Source: Polaribacter sp. Q13 (GTDB lineage Bacteria; Bacteroidota; Bacteroidia; Flavobacteriales; Flavobacteriaceae). Taken from it: a stretch of DNA of 64,000 nt. This document shows positions 50,524-61,111 of this stretch, in pieces. Every line of letters starts with the position of its first letter. Positions within the stretch are counted from its first letter, which is position 1. The notes under the pieces are model-generated. The model saw only the letters and a list, made by a program, of their open reading frames with translations, was not told where the DNA came from and did not search any database. The DNA lies in NCBI RefSeq assembly GCF_016858305.2, contig NZ_CP074436.1, forward strand, positions 1,632,001-1,696,000, read 5' to 3'. Made by a program: the position numbers and the translations under genes.

Positions 50524-53173
50524 CCTATCATACATACTTTTATTTTGCTGTATTTTTTTTATAGAAACAGGCTTTTCTCAAGACCTAACCTCTGTAGATA
50601 AAACAGAAATTACTGACGTTAAGAAAGATTCTCTATTTAAGAGTAAAAAAGATTCTTTACTTTTAAAAAAAATAGACACTATAGCTTTAGATTCTTTGAA
50701 GCCAAAAGAAACCATAGAAGATATTATTGTACATGTTGCTAAAGACTACACCATACAAAATGCAAAAGACAAAACGGTTACTCTTTATAATGAAGCAAAC
50801 ATTACGTATACAGATATCGATTTAAAAGCGGGTATCATTGTTGTAGACTATAAAAAAAATACACTATTTGCAAAAGGAATTATAGATAGTACCGGTTATG
50901 TACAACGCCCAGTTTTTAAACAAGGATCTCAAGAGTCTGAACAAGATTCTATGATTTATAATTTTAAAAGTAAAAGAGCTTTAATCTATGGTTTAAAAAC
51001 CAAACAAGGAGAAATGTTTACCTATGGTGAAAAAACCAAACGGGTAAATGATTCTACTATTTATGTAAGAAACATACGTTTTACTACTTCAGAAAAAGAA
51101 AATCCAGATTATTATATTGCCACAGACAAAGCAAAATTAGTGCCTGGAAAAAAAATTATTGTGGGTACAAGTAACCTGGTTTTGGCAGACATACCTACGC
51201 CTATCTTTTTACCTTTTGCCTATTTTCCAATCACTGAAACTAGTGTATCTGGGTTTTTAATTCCGTCTTTTGATACAGGTAGTAGTGACAGAGGTATTGG
51301 GTTTCAAAATGGTGGTTACTATTTTGCCATTAACGATTATATGGATTTAACGGTTTTGGGTGATGCCTATTCTAACGGAAGTTGGGGATCTAGAATATCG
51401 TCTAACTATAGAAAGAGATACCGTTTTAATGGTTCTTTTAGTTTAAATTTTGAAAATAACATTGATGGCATTAGAGGTTTTGATGATTATAGTAAATCTA
51501 ACAACTTTAATATTAGATGGTCTCATAGTCAAGATTCAAAAGCGAGTCCTAACTCTAGATTCTCTGCATCTGTAAACCTAGGAAGTAGTAAATTCTTTAG
51601 AGAATCTCAAAATCAATATAACGTTTCTCAGACCTTAACAAACACCTTTAACTCTTCTATAAATTACAGTAAAACATTTGTTGGCACACCGTTTAACATG
51701 AACCTTACTGCCAGTCATCAACAAAACACAAATACAGAAGCAATTACAATGACTTTACCGTCATTAACTGTAAATATGAGTAGAATCTATCCATTTGCAG
51801 GCAAAGGAGGTATTCAAAAAACACCTATTCAGAAAATGGGTTTTACTTACACCATGCAAGGTCAGTATTTAATTAATACTACAGATGATGAATTTTTTAC
51901 TAGTAAAATGTTTGAAACCGCAAGATCTGGAATGCAACATAAAACAGGTACTAGTACAAATATAAAAGCGTTTAAATATTTTACATTATCACCAAGTGCA
52001 AATTATGAAGAAACTTGGCAGTTTGATTATATTCAAAAAGATTATGATGTTACAGACAATGTTGTGGTAACCGATACACTTAGAGGTTTTAAAAGTTATA
52101 GAGAATACAATGCTGGTATTAGCTTATCTACTAATATTTACGGTACTTTTAACTTTAAAAAAGGAAGATTAAAAACAATTAGACACACTTTTAGACCTTC
52201 TATTTCTTATTCTTATAGACCAGATTTTAAAGACAAATACATAAAACAAGTACAACAAAGTGCAGATGCAACAGATTTATTAGACTACACAGTTTATGAT
52301 CAAGGCATTTACGGTGCTCCTTCTTCTGGTTTAAGTAATTCTATAGGAATTTCTTTGAATAATGTTTTAGAAGCTAAAGTAGCCCCAAAAGACCCAGATA
52401 GTGACGAGGAAGATGAAAAAATTACCATTTTAAATAATTTAAATTTTAGTAGTTCTTATAATATTGCTGCGGATAGCTTGCGATGGTCTCCTGTTAGTTT
52501 TTCTGCAGGAACACGATTATTTAAAGATAAATTATCTGTTAATTTAAGTGGTTCTATGGATCCTTATAAAGTAAATAGCGCAGGAGTAAGAATCAATGAA
52601 TATAATGCAAATATTTTAAGGTTAACAAACGCTAATTTAACCGCAAATTATTCCATTTCTAGTGCAGATTTTGATAAGGATAAAAAAGATAAATCGAAAC
52701 AAGACGGTAACGGAGGGCAAAATAATGTAGATGTTATTGGTGCAGACATAAACCCAACAGATAGATTTGGACAAAAAAATGCGATTAATACAGATGAAGA
52801 AGATAAAAATAAAGAAGCTAAGTTATATAGAGCAGATATACCATGGTCTATAAATTTAGCATACTCTACTAATTATACTAATAACGGTATAGATGGCGGA
52901 AGTATTGGTGTACACAGTATTATGTTTAGTGGTAATTTAGAACTATCTCCAAAATGGAAAATGGGGTACTCTTCTGGTTATGATGTTAAAGGAGGTGCTT
53001 TTACGTTTTCTAGATTTAATTTCACTAGAGATTTAGATAGCTGGCAGTTCAATTTTAATTGGGTTCCTTTTGGTACAAATTCTTCTTACACGTTTTTTAT
53101 TGGTGTAAAATCTTCTGTTCTATCTGATCTTAAATGGGATAAAACTAAACCAGCGGATAGAAGGTTGTTTTAG
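50513..53173 (+). CDS. lptD: LptD-like LPS assembly outer-membrane protein
   Basis: An 886-residue outer-membrane protein of the Bacteroidetes LptD type, which inserts lipopolysaccharide into the outer leaflet. A signal peptide (QTNLSYILLFCCIFF, cut after GFSQ) precedes an OstA/LptA-like domain with short beta repeats (about 70-240). The large LPS-assembly barrel follows (from FLPFAYFPITETSVSGFLIPSFD). The start is TTG at 50513; no ATG or GTG precedes it in frame before a stop, and the signal peptide fits. The stop codon TAG is also the first part of a 22-copy heptamer array. Confidence 0.88.
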   Translation: MQTNLSYILLFCCIFFIETGFSQDLTSVDKTEITDVKKDSLFKSKKDSLLLKKIDTIALDSLKPKETIEDIIVHVAKDYTIQNAKDKTVTLYNEANITYTDIDLKAGIIVVDYKKNTLFAKGIIDSTGYVQRPVFKQGSQESEQDSMIYNFKSKRALIYGLKTKQGEMFTYGEKTKRVNDSTIYVRNIRFTTSEKENPDYYIATDKAKLVPGKKIIVGTSNLVLADIPTPIFLPFAYFPITETSVSGFLIPSFDTGSSDRGIGFQNGGYYFAINDYMDLTVLGDAYSNGSWGSRISSNYRKRYRFNGSFSLNFENNIDGIRGFDDYSKSNNFNIRWSHSQDSKASPNSRFSASVNLGSSKFFRESQNQYNVSQTLTNTFNSSINYSKTFVGTPFNMNLTASHQQNTNTEAITMTLPSLTVNMSRIYPFAGKGGIQKTPIQKMGFTYTMQGQYLINTTDDEFFTSKMFETARSGMQHKTGTSTNIKAFKYFTLSPSANYEETWQFDYIQKDYDVTDNVVVTDTLRGFKSYREYNAGISLSTNIYGTFNFKKGRLKTIRHTFRPSISYSYRPDFKDKYIKQVQQSADATDLLDYTVYDQGIYGAPSSGLSNSIGISLNNVLEAKVAPKDPDSDEEDEKITILNNLNFSSSYNIAADSLRWSPVSFSAGTRLFKDKLSVNLSGSMDPYKVNSAGVRINEYNANILRLTNANLTANYSISSADFDKDKKDKSKQDGNGGQNNVDVIGADINPTDRFGQKNAINTDEEDKNKEAKLYRADIPWSINLAYSTNYTNNGIDGGSIGVHSIMFSGNLELSPKWKMGYSSGYDVKGGAFTFSRFNFTRDLDSWQFNFNWVPFGTNSSYTFFIGVKSSVLSDLKWDKTKPADRRLF

Positions 53174-53325
53174 TATTCAGTATTCAGTATTCAGTATTCA
53201 GTATTCAGTATTCAGTATTCAGTATTCAGTATTCAGTATTCAGTATTCAGTATTCAGTATTCAGTATTCAGTATTCAGTATTCAGTATTCAGTATTCAGT
53301 ATTCAGTATTCAGTATTCAGTATTC
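53172..53325 (+). repeat. Perfect tandem array: 22 copies of the heptamer AGTATTC
   Basis: A 154-base run of exact 7-bp units begins inside the lptD stop codon and ends 50 bases before the ridA -7 box. No interruptions are seen. In the register CAGTATT it belongs with the CAGTNNN arrays at 30160, 31713 and 32464. Confidence 0.97.
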
Positions 53326-53374
53326 AAAACTAAAAAATCTTAACTGTCAAGTTATAAGAATCGTTAAAACTTAT

Positions 53375-53382
53375 TAACTTTG
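53375..53382 (+). promoter_or_regulatory. -7 box (TAACTTTG) of ridA
   Basis: TAACTTTG matches TAnnTTTG and lies 40 bases before the ATG at 53422, 50 bases after the heptamer array. Confidence 0.55.
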
Positions 53383-53421
53383 TTACATTACAATTCAAAA
53401 AAACTTAAAAATTACAATACC

Positions 53422-53802
53422 ATGAAAAAAATAATAACTACTTCAAAAGCACCAGCTCCAATAGGACCTTATAATCAAGCTGTATTAAGTGGCAACACAT
53501 TATATACTTCTGGTCAAATTGCCATCAATCCAGAAAACGGAGAATTGGTTTTATCTTCCATAAAAGAAGAAACAACGCAGGTTATGGAAAATCTAAAAGA
53601 AGTTTTAGCTGCCGCTGATATGACTTTCGAAAACGTAATTAAAACGTCTATTTTTATTTCTGACATGAATAATTTCGGAGAAATAAATGCTATTTACGGA
53701 AACTATTTTAATGAAGAAACTGCTCCTGCAAGAGAAACAGTTGAAGTAGCAAATTTACCAAAATTTGTAAATGTAGAAATTAGTGCAATTGCCATTAAAT
53801 AG
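53422..53802 (+). CDS. ridA: RidA-family reactive intermediate deaminase
   Basis: A 126-residue RidA that hydrolyses reactive enamine/imine intermediates made by PLP enzymes. It has APAPIGPYNQAVLSGNTLYTSGQI at the N-terminus, a conserved arginine in ETAPARETVEVANLP, and the glutamate of VEISAIA. The frame extends to a TTG at 53380, but that codon lies in the -7 box, so the ATG at 53422 is the start. Its 3' end overlaps convergent mgsA by eight bases. Confidence 0.95.
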   Translation: MKKIITTSKAPAPIGPYNQAVLSGNTLYTSGQIAINPENGELVLSSIKEETTQVMENLKEVLAAADMTFENVIKTSIFISDMNNFGEINAIYGNYFNEETAPARETVEVANLPKFVNVEISAIAIK

Positions 53803-54157
53803 CTTTAATTAATAAATCTGCAGTAGCAGGATTAGTTGCTAAAGGCACATTGTGTACATCGCAAATTCTAAGTAACATCATAATATCTGGTTCATGAGGA
53901 TGTTTTGCATGAGGATCTCTAAAAAACAACACCATATTACATTTACCTTCTGCAACTCTAGCAGCAATTTGAGCATCTCCTCCAATTGGCCCAGATAAAA
54001 ACTTAGTTACTTTAAACCCAGCTTTCTCTGCTTTAGTACCAGTTGTTCCTGTAGAAACTAGATTAATTTTCTTTTGAAGTAAAGCTTCTTTATGTTCATT
54101 TAAAAATTGAACCATTTCTGCTTTCATACCATCATGAGCAATGATTGCTATTTCCAT
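53795..54157 (-). CDS. mgsA: Methylglyoxal synthase
   Basis: A 120-residue enzyme converting dihydroxyacetone phosphate to methylglyoxal and phosphate. Key residues match E. coli MgsA: His8 in IIAHDG, SGPIGGDAQ with Asp61 (E. coli D71), and His88/Asp91 (H98/D101). It lacks the C-terminal ~20 residues of the E. coli enzyme. It lies just downstream of gapA and pfkA on the same strand, so triose-phosphate overflow and glycolysis genes are grouped. A terminator in the spacer separates it from gapA upstream. Confidence 0.93.
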   Translation of the reverse strand: MEIAIIAHDGMKAEMVQFLNEHKEALLQKKINLVSTGTTGTKAEKAGFKVTKFLSGPIGGDAQIAARVAEGKCNMVLFFRDPHAKHPHEPDIMMLLRICDVHNVPLATNPATADLLIKAI

Positions 54158-54193
54158 AAAATATGTATTAAATTTATTATCTTCTAAAGATAA

Positions 54194-54232
54194 AAAAACC
54201 TGATAGAAAATTAATTCTATCAGGTTTTTATT
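54194..54232 (-). terminator. Terminator of gapA
   Basis: AAAAACCTGATAGAA and TTCTATCAGGTTTTT are perfect 15-bp arms around a 6-base loop, with T on both exits. It lies between the gapA stop and the mgsA start. Confidence 0.88.
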
Positions 54233-54252
54233 TATGTATAAACTACTTTATA

Positions 54253-55269
<1,017 letters not shown>

Positions 55270-55278
55270 TTAATTATT

Positions 55279-56262
55279 TTATGTTGTTATAATATCTGAA
55301 ATTCTAAGTAACTCATAGTTTATGGAGTGACCGCCAGAAATTGCTTCTCTAATATCGGTACTAATCACTTTATTATCTTTTAAACCTACCATTAAATTTG
55401 TTTTACCGTCTAATAGTAACTCTACGGCTTTTACACCTAATCTACTTGCTAAAACTCTATCGAAGCAAGATGGAGAACCACCTCTTTGCATATGCCCAAG
55501 AATAGAAACTCTAACGTCATATTCTGGTAAATTTTCTTCTACATATTTAGCTAATTCGTAAACGTTTCTTCCTGATTTATCACCTTCTGCTACTACAACA
55601 ATACTAGATGATTTACCTGCTCTTCTACTTCTTTCTAAAGACTCTAGTAATCTATCTAATCCTAAATCTTCTTCAGGAATTAAGATTTCTTCTGCTCCTG
55701 CTCCAACACCTGCATTTAATGCAATAAAACCTGCATCACGTCCCATAACCTCAACAAAGAAAAGTCTGTTATGTGAAGATGCTGTATCTCTAATTTTATC
55801 AATTGCTTCTACAGCTGTGTTTAAAGCGGTGTCGTAACCTAAAGTATGTGATGTACCAAAAATATCATTATCAATAGTACCAGGAATACCAATTACAGGA
55901 AAATCAAATTCTTCATTAAATAATACTGCTCCTGTAAAAGAACCATCACCACCAATTACAACCAATGCATCTACCTCACGTTCTACTAAATTCTCGTAAG
56001 CTTTCTGTCTTCCTTCTTTAGTTCTAAATCCTTTAGACCTTGCAGATTTTAAGATTGTTCCTCCTTTGTTTATTATATTATGAACACTTCTTGCATTTAA
56101 TTCTACAAGATCATCTTCAATTAAACCTTCATACCCTCTATATATTCCTACACAACCTAAACTATAATAGGCACAAGTCCTAACTACTGCTCTAATTGCG
56201 GCGTTCATTCCAGGAGCATCTCCCCCAGAAGTCATAACGGCTATTTTTTTTATTTTCTTCAT
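55279..56262 (-). CDS. pfkA: ATP-dependent 6-phosphofructokinase
   Basis: A 327-residue bacterial PfkA. ATP loop VMTSGGDAPGMNAAIRAVVR, substrate motif IGIPGTIDNDIFGTSHTLGYDTA with the catalytic Asp, and MGRDAGFIALNAG are all present. The ATP-type residue pattern GGDGS indicates ATP rather than pyrophosphate as donor. It starts the pfkA-gapA unit, with a -7 box 158 bases upstream. Confidence 0.97.
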   Translation of the reverse strand: MKKIKKIAVMTSGGDAPGMNAAIRAVVRTCAYYSLGCVGIYRGYEGLIEDDLVELNARSVHNIINKGGTILKSARSKGFRTKEGRQKAYENLVEREVDALVVIGGDGSFTGAVLFNEEFDFPVIGIPGTIDNDIFGTSHTLGYDTALNTAVEAIDKIRDTASSHNRLFFVEVMGRDAGFIALNAGVGAGAEEILIPEEDLGLDRLLESLERSRRAGKSSSIVVVAEGDKSGRNVYELAKYVEENLPEYDVRVSILGHMQRGGSPSCFDRVLASRLGVKAVELLLDGKTNLMVGLKDNKVISTDIREAISGGHSINYELLRISDIITT

Positions 56263-56419
56263 ATATTCTGATGTAAATTTACTGCTTTATAACCATTTAA
56301 AATAATAAAACTACGAAATCGTTTTAGGCTATTTTTCGTTATTATAGGTGAAAAATAGCTATTTTTTTTGATTAAATTTAATGGAATACATTATTATATT
56401 GTTATTTTTTTTTAAGCTG

Positions 56420-56427
56420 CAAAAGTA
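56420..56427 (-). promoter_or_regulatory. -7 box (TACTTTTG) upstream of pfkA
   Basis: TACTTTTGCAGCT on minus is identical over 13 bases to the capA promoter region. The start near 56413 would give a long leader of about 150 bases. Confidence 0.45.
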
Positions 56428-56487
56428 ATAACACATACAAGAAAATTAAATGATAAAAATCATTTTTAGTGATAAATACTACATTTA

Positions 56488-59400
56488 TTAATTTCCTTCA
56501 AAATTAATTAAATTATCCTTTAATTTAAATATTGAATCTTTCTTAACTTGAGCCTGTGTTCTTCTTATTACACTCTTCTTACCCCTAATTTTCCTTAACA
56601 AGCCAGAAAGCGAATTAAAGTTTACTTGATAAGAAAGCCCTACTCCTTGTGTATATCCTTCTTCTTCTGTAGAATATTGTATTTCGTTTTGTCTATTAAA
56701 AATTACTCCTCTAAAGTTGCCTTCTTTATTTAATAATACTTCTACTTTTACTTCGCCAACAACGCTAGATTGAGTTTGAGTACCAACTGGCACCCCTACT
56801 TTTCCATTAATAATAACTTTATCTCCTAATTGTGTACTTACCGAAACATCTACTTGGTTATCTGTATTTAGACTCTCTATATCACTTCCACTATTTCCTT
56901 GCTGGTAATCTACTCCTAATTGAAATTTACCATCAGGGTTGTTTAATAAACTAGAAAAAGCTGCAGCTACAGCACTAGAAGCTGTATTAGAAATGGTTTC
57001 TCCTGCATTAAAATCTACTTTATCTGGATTTGCAAAACTACCAAACGCAAGTAAGGATATAAACTGTGTTGTTTTCTCATTTACATTGTTATCATTTAAT
57101 ATAAATTCTAACTCACTAGCTATTGAAGGGTCTACATTTGATAATTGAATATCTAACTCTTGTTTAGAGCTAAATAATCCTCCTGTAATTCTAGTAACTA
57201 AATCTACCTCTATCTTTCTATTAGAGTTAAAATTATCTAACAAAACAGCAGGGTTTGCTTTTGCTTTATAAATTGCAGTAACATCTAAATTTGCTTCATA
57301 AGGATTTCCATTCCAAGAAACCGTACCTCCTTTTTGAATTAAGAATGGTTTATTTACTATACCCCCATATTTAAAATCGTAAACTCCACTATCAATCATA
57401 TAATCGCCAAACATGTTAAATTTCCCTCTAGTATTTATCTCAATTCTAAGGTTTCCTTTCCCTTTTCCTGTTAACTGGCTCCCATTTACCTCATCTATAA
57501 CTACCTGAGCAGTTGCATCTTTTGTTACGTCTAAATCTATATTTAAAGACAAACCTTTTATAGCCTCTAGAGCAACTTCCTTTTGCTTTTCTTTAACGGC
57601 TATTTCTTTCGATTTAAAATGAATTAAACGATAACTATCTACCGTTTCTACATCTTTAAGAGGAACAACAAAAGCGGTTCCGGGCATTGTTTTAGCATTT
57701 ATATCTATGGTTAATTGATCTGTTAAACCTGTAATATTAGCGGTACCATCTATAAAGGCCGTACCATAATATAAAGCTTCATCTGTGTTTTTGGTATCTA
57801 AGACTAATAAGTTATCACTTTCTATTTCTATATTTAAAAACCACTTTTTAAAATTTAAATGAGTAATATCTCCAATCAATCTTCCGCTACTTTTATGTTT
57901 GGTATCTATTAAAGAGATACCTTCAAAAATAAAGGATTGATCTTGCAAACTAATAATAGACTCTCCTTCAAAATCATAATCTACATTTAGATACGGAAAT
58001 TTTAAACCTGCATTTTTAAGAGTTAAAGTACCTTCCATTTCTGGGTTCCCTAAAAAACCTCGTAGAGAAAAATCTCCATTTGCAGTTCCTCTTATAGAGG
58101 ATAAAACATCTTGCCCAAGTGGACTAAAAGCATCCAACCCAAATTCTTCTAAATAGACATCTAAATCTATTAAAGGTCTTTTTTCTGAAAAATCTAAAGA
58201 GCCTGTAGCAGCAATGCTTTTTACCTTTTTATTCTTTATAGATAAATCTACGTTATATTTTTTATATGAATTATCTCCTTTAACATTTAAAGATAAATCT
58301 CCTTGCTTAAAATTATTTACTTCAAAATCATGAATAGAAAGTAACGCTTCCGGACTATAAATTCCTTTATTTTGCACAAAATCTAGATGACCAGAAAGCT
58401 CTCCTTTTAAAGCAAGACTATCTATTTTAGGTAAAAAACTTTGTAATTTTACTTTGGTAAAATCGGCTAAAAGTATTTTTTCTGATTCTCCTTTTAAACT
58501 ACCTGAAAACTCAATTTCTTGCTCTCCTGATGTTAATTTAAACTGACTAAAATCAAAATCATTTTCTTTTATATTAAAAGTAACTTTATTTTTATTCTGC
58601 TCGTTCGGGTCTATATTCCATGTGTTTTCTTTAAAAATAAAGGAAGATTTTTCAAACCCAACTACAGATTTCCCCTCTGGATTAAATGTGTAGAAGAAAT
58701 CGAGATTAAAGTCTTCATTTTTTAAATCTCCTCCTTTAAAAACAGATTTAAAATATAAGGTGTCATTTTGATTTAAACTTAACAGGTTTAATTTTGATAT
58801 ATTATAATATTTTGTATTTACTTCTGATGCCGTTAAATGCGAATTATAAAGTGGGTTTTGATTATCTGTCCTTAATAAAATATCTTTAATTTCATTGCCA
58901 TAGCCTTCAATTTTAGGTGAAGAAAACGTTAACCTTAATTGATTTTTATCCGCTTTAATTTTACCTTTTATCTTGGTATTGTCATCAATAGAAATGTCAG
59001 GAAAAAAAACAGTAACAATTTGATTATAAATAGTAAAATTAAAATCTAAAAACTGATTAGGCTTTACAGCATAAGGTGTATAGTTTGTATAAATACTACC
59101 TAAGGCATTTTGCGCAACGGGTAACAATTCAGAAAAAGAAAATTTACCTGATAGATATCCTTCTGCAATATCTTTAGAAGCTACTTCTATTGTTTTAATA
59201 CTATCCTTTAATGAGGAGGTTACATTAAATTCTTTAAAATTAAATTCTTCTTTTTGGTTTGTATATAAAATATTTTTAAAAGTTGCTTTACCCGTAATAT
59301 CATCAAAGGTATTTCCTTCTACATCTAACTCAATATTTCCTTTTAAAATAGCAATGCTATCTCTTGTAAAAAGATTTGTTTCTTTTAAATTTAAATACTC

Positions 59401-60900
59401 TATATTAGATTTAAAATCGAACTTATTTATCTCGGTTGATAAATCTGCCAACCCATTAAAATTCATTTTAAAATTAGCATCATCAATTTTTAAATCTCCA
59501 TCAAATTTATTATTTTGATATTGACCATTAGCTTCAATATTTTTGTAATTATACCCTTTAAAGTTAAGTCCTGATATAGTACCAACAAAAGAAGTATTTA
59601 TGTTTTCTAATTTAAAACCACTACCTTTTACATCTCCTTTCAAAGAAACCTCACCAAATAAAGGATCATTGAATAACTCACCAATATTAAATTTCTGTAA
59701 CGCTACTTTTCCACTATAGGCAGCATAATCGATATCATCTATATTAGAAATTTGTAGGTCTGTTATAGCGCCTCCTATTTCAGATTTTAAATCTAGATTG
59801 GCTTTAATTTCTTTACGGGTTACATTAATTTTTCCTTTTATTGTAAATTTTCCAAATTTTGCAAATTCAGATGGCAATGTTTTTCCTAAAACATTAGGTA
59901 AAACACTTTTTAACTCGCTGTAAGTTGCCGTTAAGTCGCTTAAATCACCTCTAAATATAAATCCCTTTTCAAAATTAACGGCATTTACAAAACCTAAATT
60001 TCCAATTACTCTAATTCCTTTTCTAGAGGTTAATCGAAGTTTGTTTAAAGCAAAATTATTTAATTTCCCTTTAAAATCTCCTGTAAAGGAAATGTCATCA
60101 TTGCCATTTAATTCATTATAATATTTTTTTAAATCGGGTATAGCTATATTGCTCTTGGCAAAGGTTGCAGTTATATTTACTTTATTATTAAAATCTACTA
60201 AATCTTCTCTTTTATACGTAAAATCTATATTGGCATTAATATCGGATTTTCTAGTTTGCAATGTTGTATTTACAAAATGCATTGCGGTTTTAGAATACGA
60301 AAAATCTGTTGTTAAATTAGTAACCTCTAAATCTCTATTATCAACAAAATAGAGTCCTCTTAATTTTGAAGAAAAATCAGGCCCATAAACCAATAAATCT
60401 TGTAAATTCCCTCCTCCATTACTTGCGGAAAATAAAATAGGATTGTTACTATTTTCGTTGATTAATTTATAATTTAAATCACTTACATAAACATTAGAAG
60501 ATTTTAATATAAAAGGGTTCGCAAGAGAGTCTTTTGGAGAACCATCATCAAAGCTATCTATAAAGACAGCCATAGAATCGTCTTTTTCCCCTTTATAAGT
60601 TTTCATATACACATAAGCACCATCTAAAGAAATACTACCTAAACTAACTTCACTTTCTAAAACTTTTTTAGCGTTTAAAATAGAAGTTGTTAATTTTTTT
60701 ACAAAGATTAAAGTGTCTTTATGATGATCTCTAATATCGACTCCTTTTAACTGTACATTTCCTAAAAAGGATAAATCTATTTTTTCTACAGAAATATTGG
60801 TATTAAAATCCTCATTCAATTTTTTAGTAGCGTAACTCCCTAATTTTGTTTGAATAGCAGGAATAGAAAGTATAATACTAATGAGTAGCATAAAGAGCAC
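56488..60900 (-). CDS. tamB: TamB-like translocation/assembly module protein
   Basis: A 1470-residue protein: one N-terminal membrane anchor, more than 1200 residues of beta-rich repeats with a regular alternation of polar and hydrophobic residues, and a C-terminal DUF490/TamB domain (about the last 350 residues). TamB-like proteins span the periplasm and help place outer-membrane proteins or lipids. The given start is a GTG at 60900. The frame continues 19 codons upstream to a stop, encoding a basic stretch IKKVGKIILKWLGYF ahead of the anchor, with no ATG/GTG/TTG. The true start is therefore uncertain. Confidence 0.85.
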   Translation of the reverse strand: MLFMLLISIILSIPAIQTKLGSYATKKLNEDFNTNISVEKIDLSFLGNVQLKGVDIRDHHKDTLIFVKKLTTSILNAKKVLESEVSLGSISLDGAYVYMKTYKGEKDDSMAVFIDSFDDGSPKDSLANPFILKSSNVYVSDLNYKLINENSNNPILFSASNGGGNLQDLLVYGPDFSSKLRGLYFVDNRDLEVTNLTTDFSYSKTAMHFVNTTLQTRKSDINANIDFTYKREDLVDFNNKVNITATFAKSNIAIPDLKKYYNELNGNDDISFTGDFKGKLNNFALNKLRLTSRKGIRVIGNLGFVNAVNFEKGFIFRGDLSDLTATYSELKSVLPNVLGKTLPSEFAKFGKFTIKGKINVTRKEIKANLDLKSEIGGAITDLQISNIDDIDYAAYSGKVALQKFNIGELFNDPLFGEVSLKGDVKGSGFKLENINTSFVGTISGLNFKGYNYKNIEANGQYQNNKFDGDLKIDDANFKMNFNGLADLSTEINKFDFKSNIEYLNLKETNLFTRDSIAILKGNIELDVEGNTFDDITGKATFKNILYTNQKEEFNFKEFNVTSSLKDSIKTIEVASKDIAEGYLSGKFSFSELLPVAQNALGSIYTNYTPYAVKPNQFLDFNFTIYNQIVTVFFPDISIDDNTKIKGKIKADKNQLRLTFSSPKIEGYGNEIKDILLRTDNQNPLYNSHLTASEVNTKYYNISKLNLLSLNQNDTLYFKSVFKGGDLKNEDFNLDFFYTFNPEGKSVVGFEKSSFIFKENTWNIDPNEQNKNKVTFNIKENDFDFSQFKLTSGEQEIEFSGSLKGESEKILLADFTKVKLQSFLPKIDSLALKGELSGHLDFVQNKGIYSPEALLSIHDFEVNNFKQGDLSLNVKGDNSYKKYNVDLSIKNKKVKSIAATGSLDFSEKRPLIDLDVYLEEFGLDAFSPLGQDVLSSIRGTANGDFSLRGFLGNPEMEGTLTLKNAGLKFPYLNVDYDFEGESIISLQDQSFIFEGISLIDTKHKSSGRLIGDITHLNFKKWFLNIEIESDNLLVLDTKNTDEALYYGTAFIDGTANITGLTDQLTIDINAKTMPGTAFVVPLKDVETVDSYRLIHFKSKEIAVKEKQKEVALEAIKGLSLNIDLDVTKDATAQVVIDEVNGSQLTGKGKGNLRIEINTRGKFNMFGDYMIDSGVYDFKYGGIVNKPFLIQKGGTVSWNGNPYEANLDVTAIYKAKANPAVLLDNFNSNRKIEVDLVTRITGGLFSSKQELDIQLSNVDPSIASELEFILNDNNVNEKTTQFISLLAFGSFANPDKVDFNAGETISNTASSAVAAAFSSLLNNPDGKFQLGVDYQQGNSGSDIESLNTDNQVDVSVSTQLGDKVIINGKVGVPVGTQTQSSVVGEVKVEVLLNKEGNFRGVIFNRQNEIQYSTEEEGYTQGVGLSYQVNFNSLSGLLRKIRGKKSVIRRTQAQVKKDSIFKLKDNLINFEGN

Positions 60901-61023
60901 AAAGTACCCCAGCCATTTCAGTATTATTTTTCCAACTTTTTTGATAACGCTCTCTATTTAAAATGAATGTAACAATATGTTAAATACTAATCAAAAATAT
61001 TGCCAGTTCTTACAAAGAACGTG

Positions 61024-61031
61024 CAAATTTA
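61024..61031 (-). promoter_or_regulatory. -7 box (TAAATTTG) of the tamB-like gene
   Basis: TAAATTTGCACG on minus predicts a start near 61017 and a leader of about 100 bases. Confidence 0.5.
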
Positions 61032-61084
61032 ATAAAGAATTAAATTTCTATTCTTAAAAAAGGACGACAACCTAAAATTATCCT

Positions 61085-61092
61085 TAATTTTG
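61085..61092 (+). promoter_or_regulatory. -7 box (TAATTTTG) of tsaD
   Basis: TAATTTTGC predicts a start near 61099, 13 bases before the ATG at 61112. It is divergent from the tamB-like promoter. Confidence 0.5.
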
Positions 61093-61111
61093 CTTTAAAT
61101 TAATATTTTTA

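Noticed and set aside
53172..53325. Possible CRISPR array in the heptamer run
   Set aside because: Units are contiguous with no spacers, and no cas gene is nearby; it is a simple tandem repeat.
53380..53421. Longer RidA starting at a TTG (53380)
   Set aside because: The TTG is part of the -7 promoter box, and the extra 14 residues are absent from the family; ATG 53422 is used.
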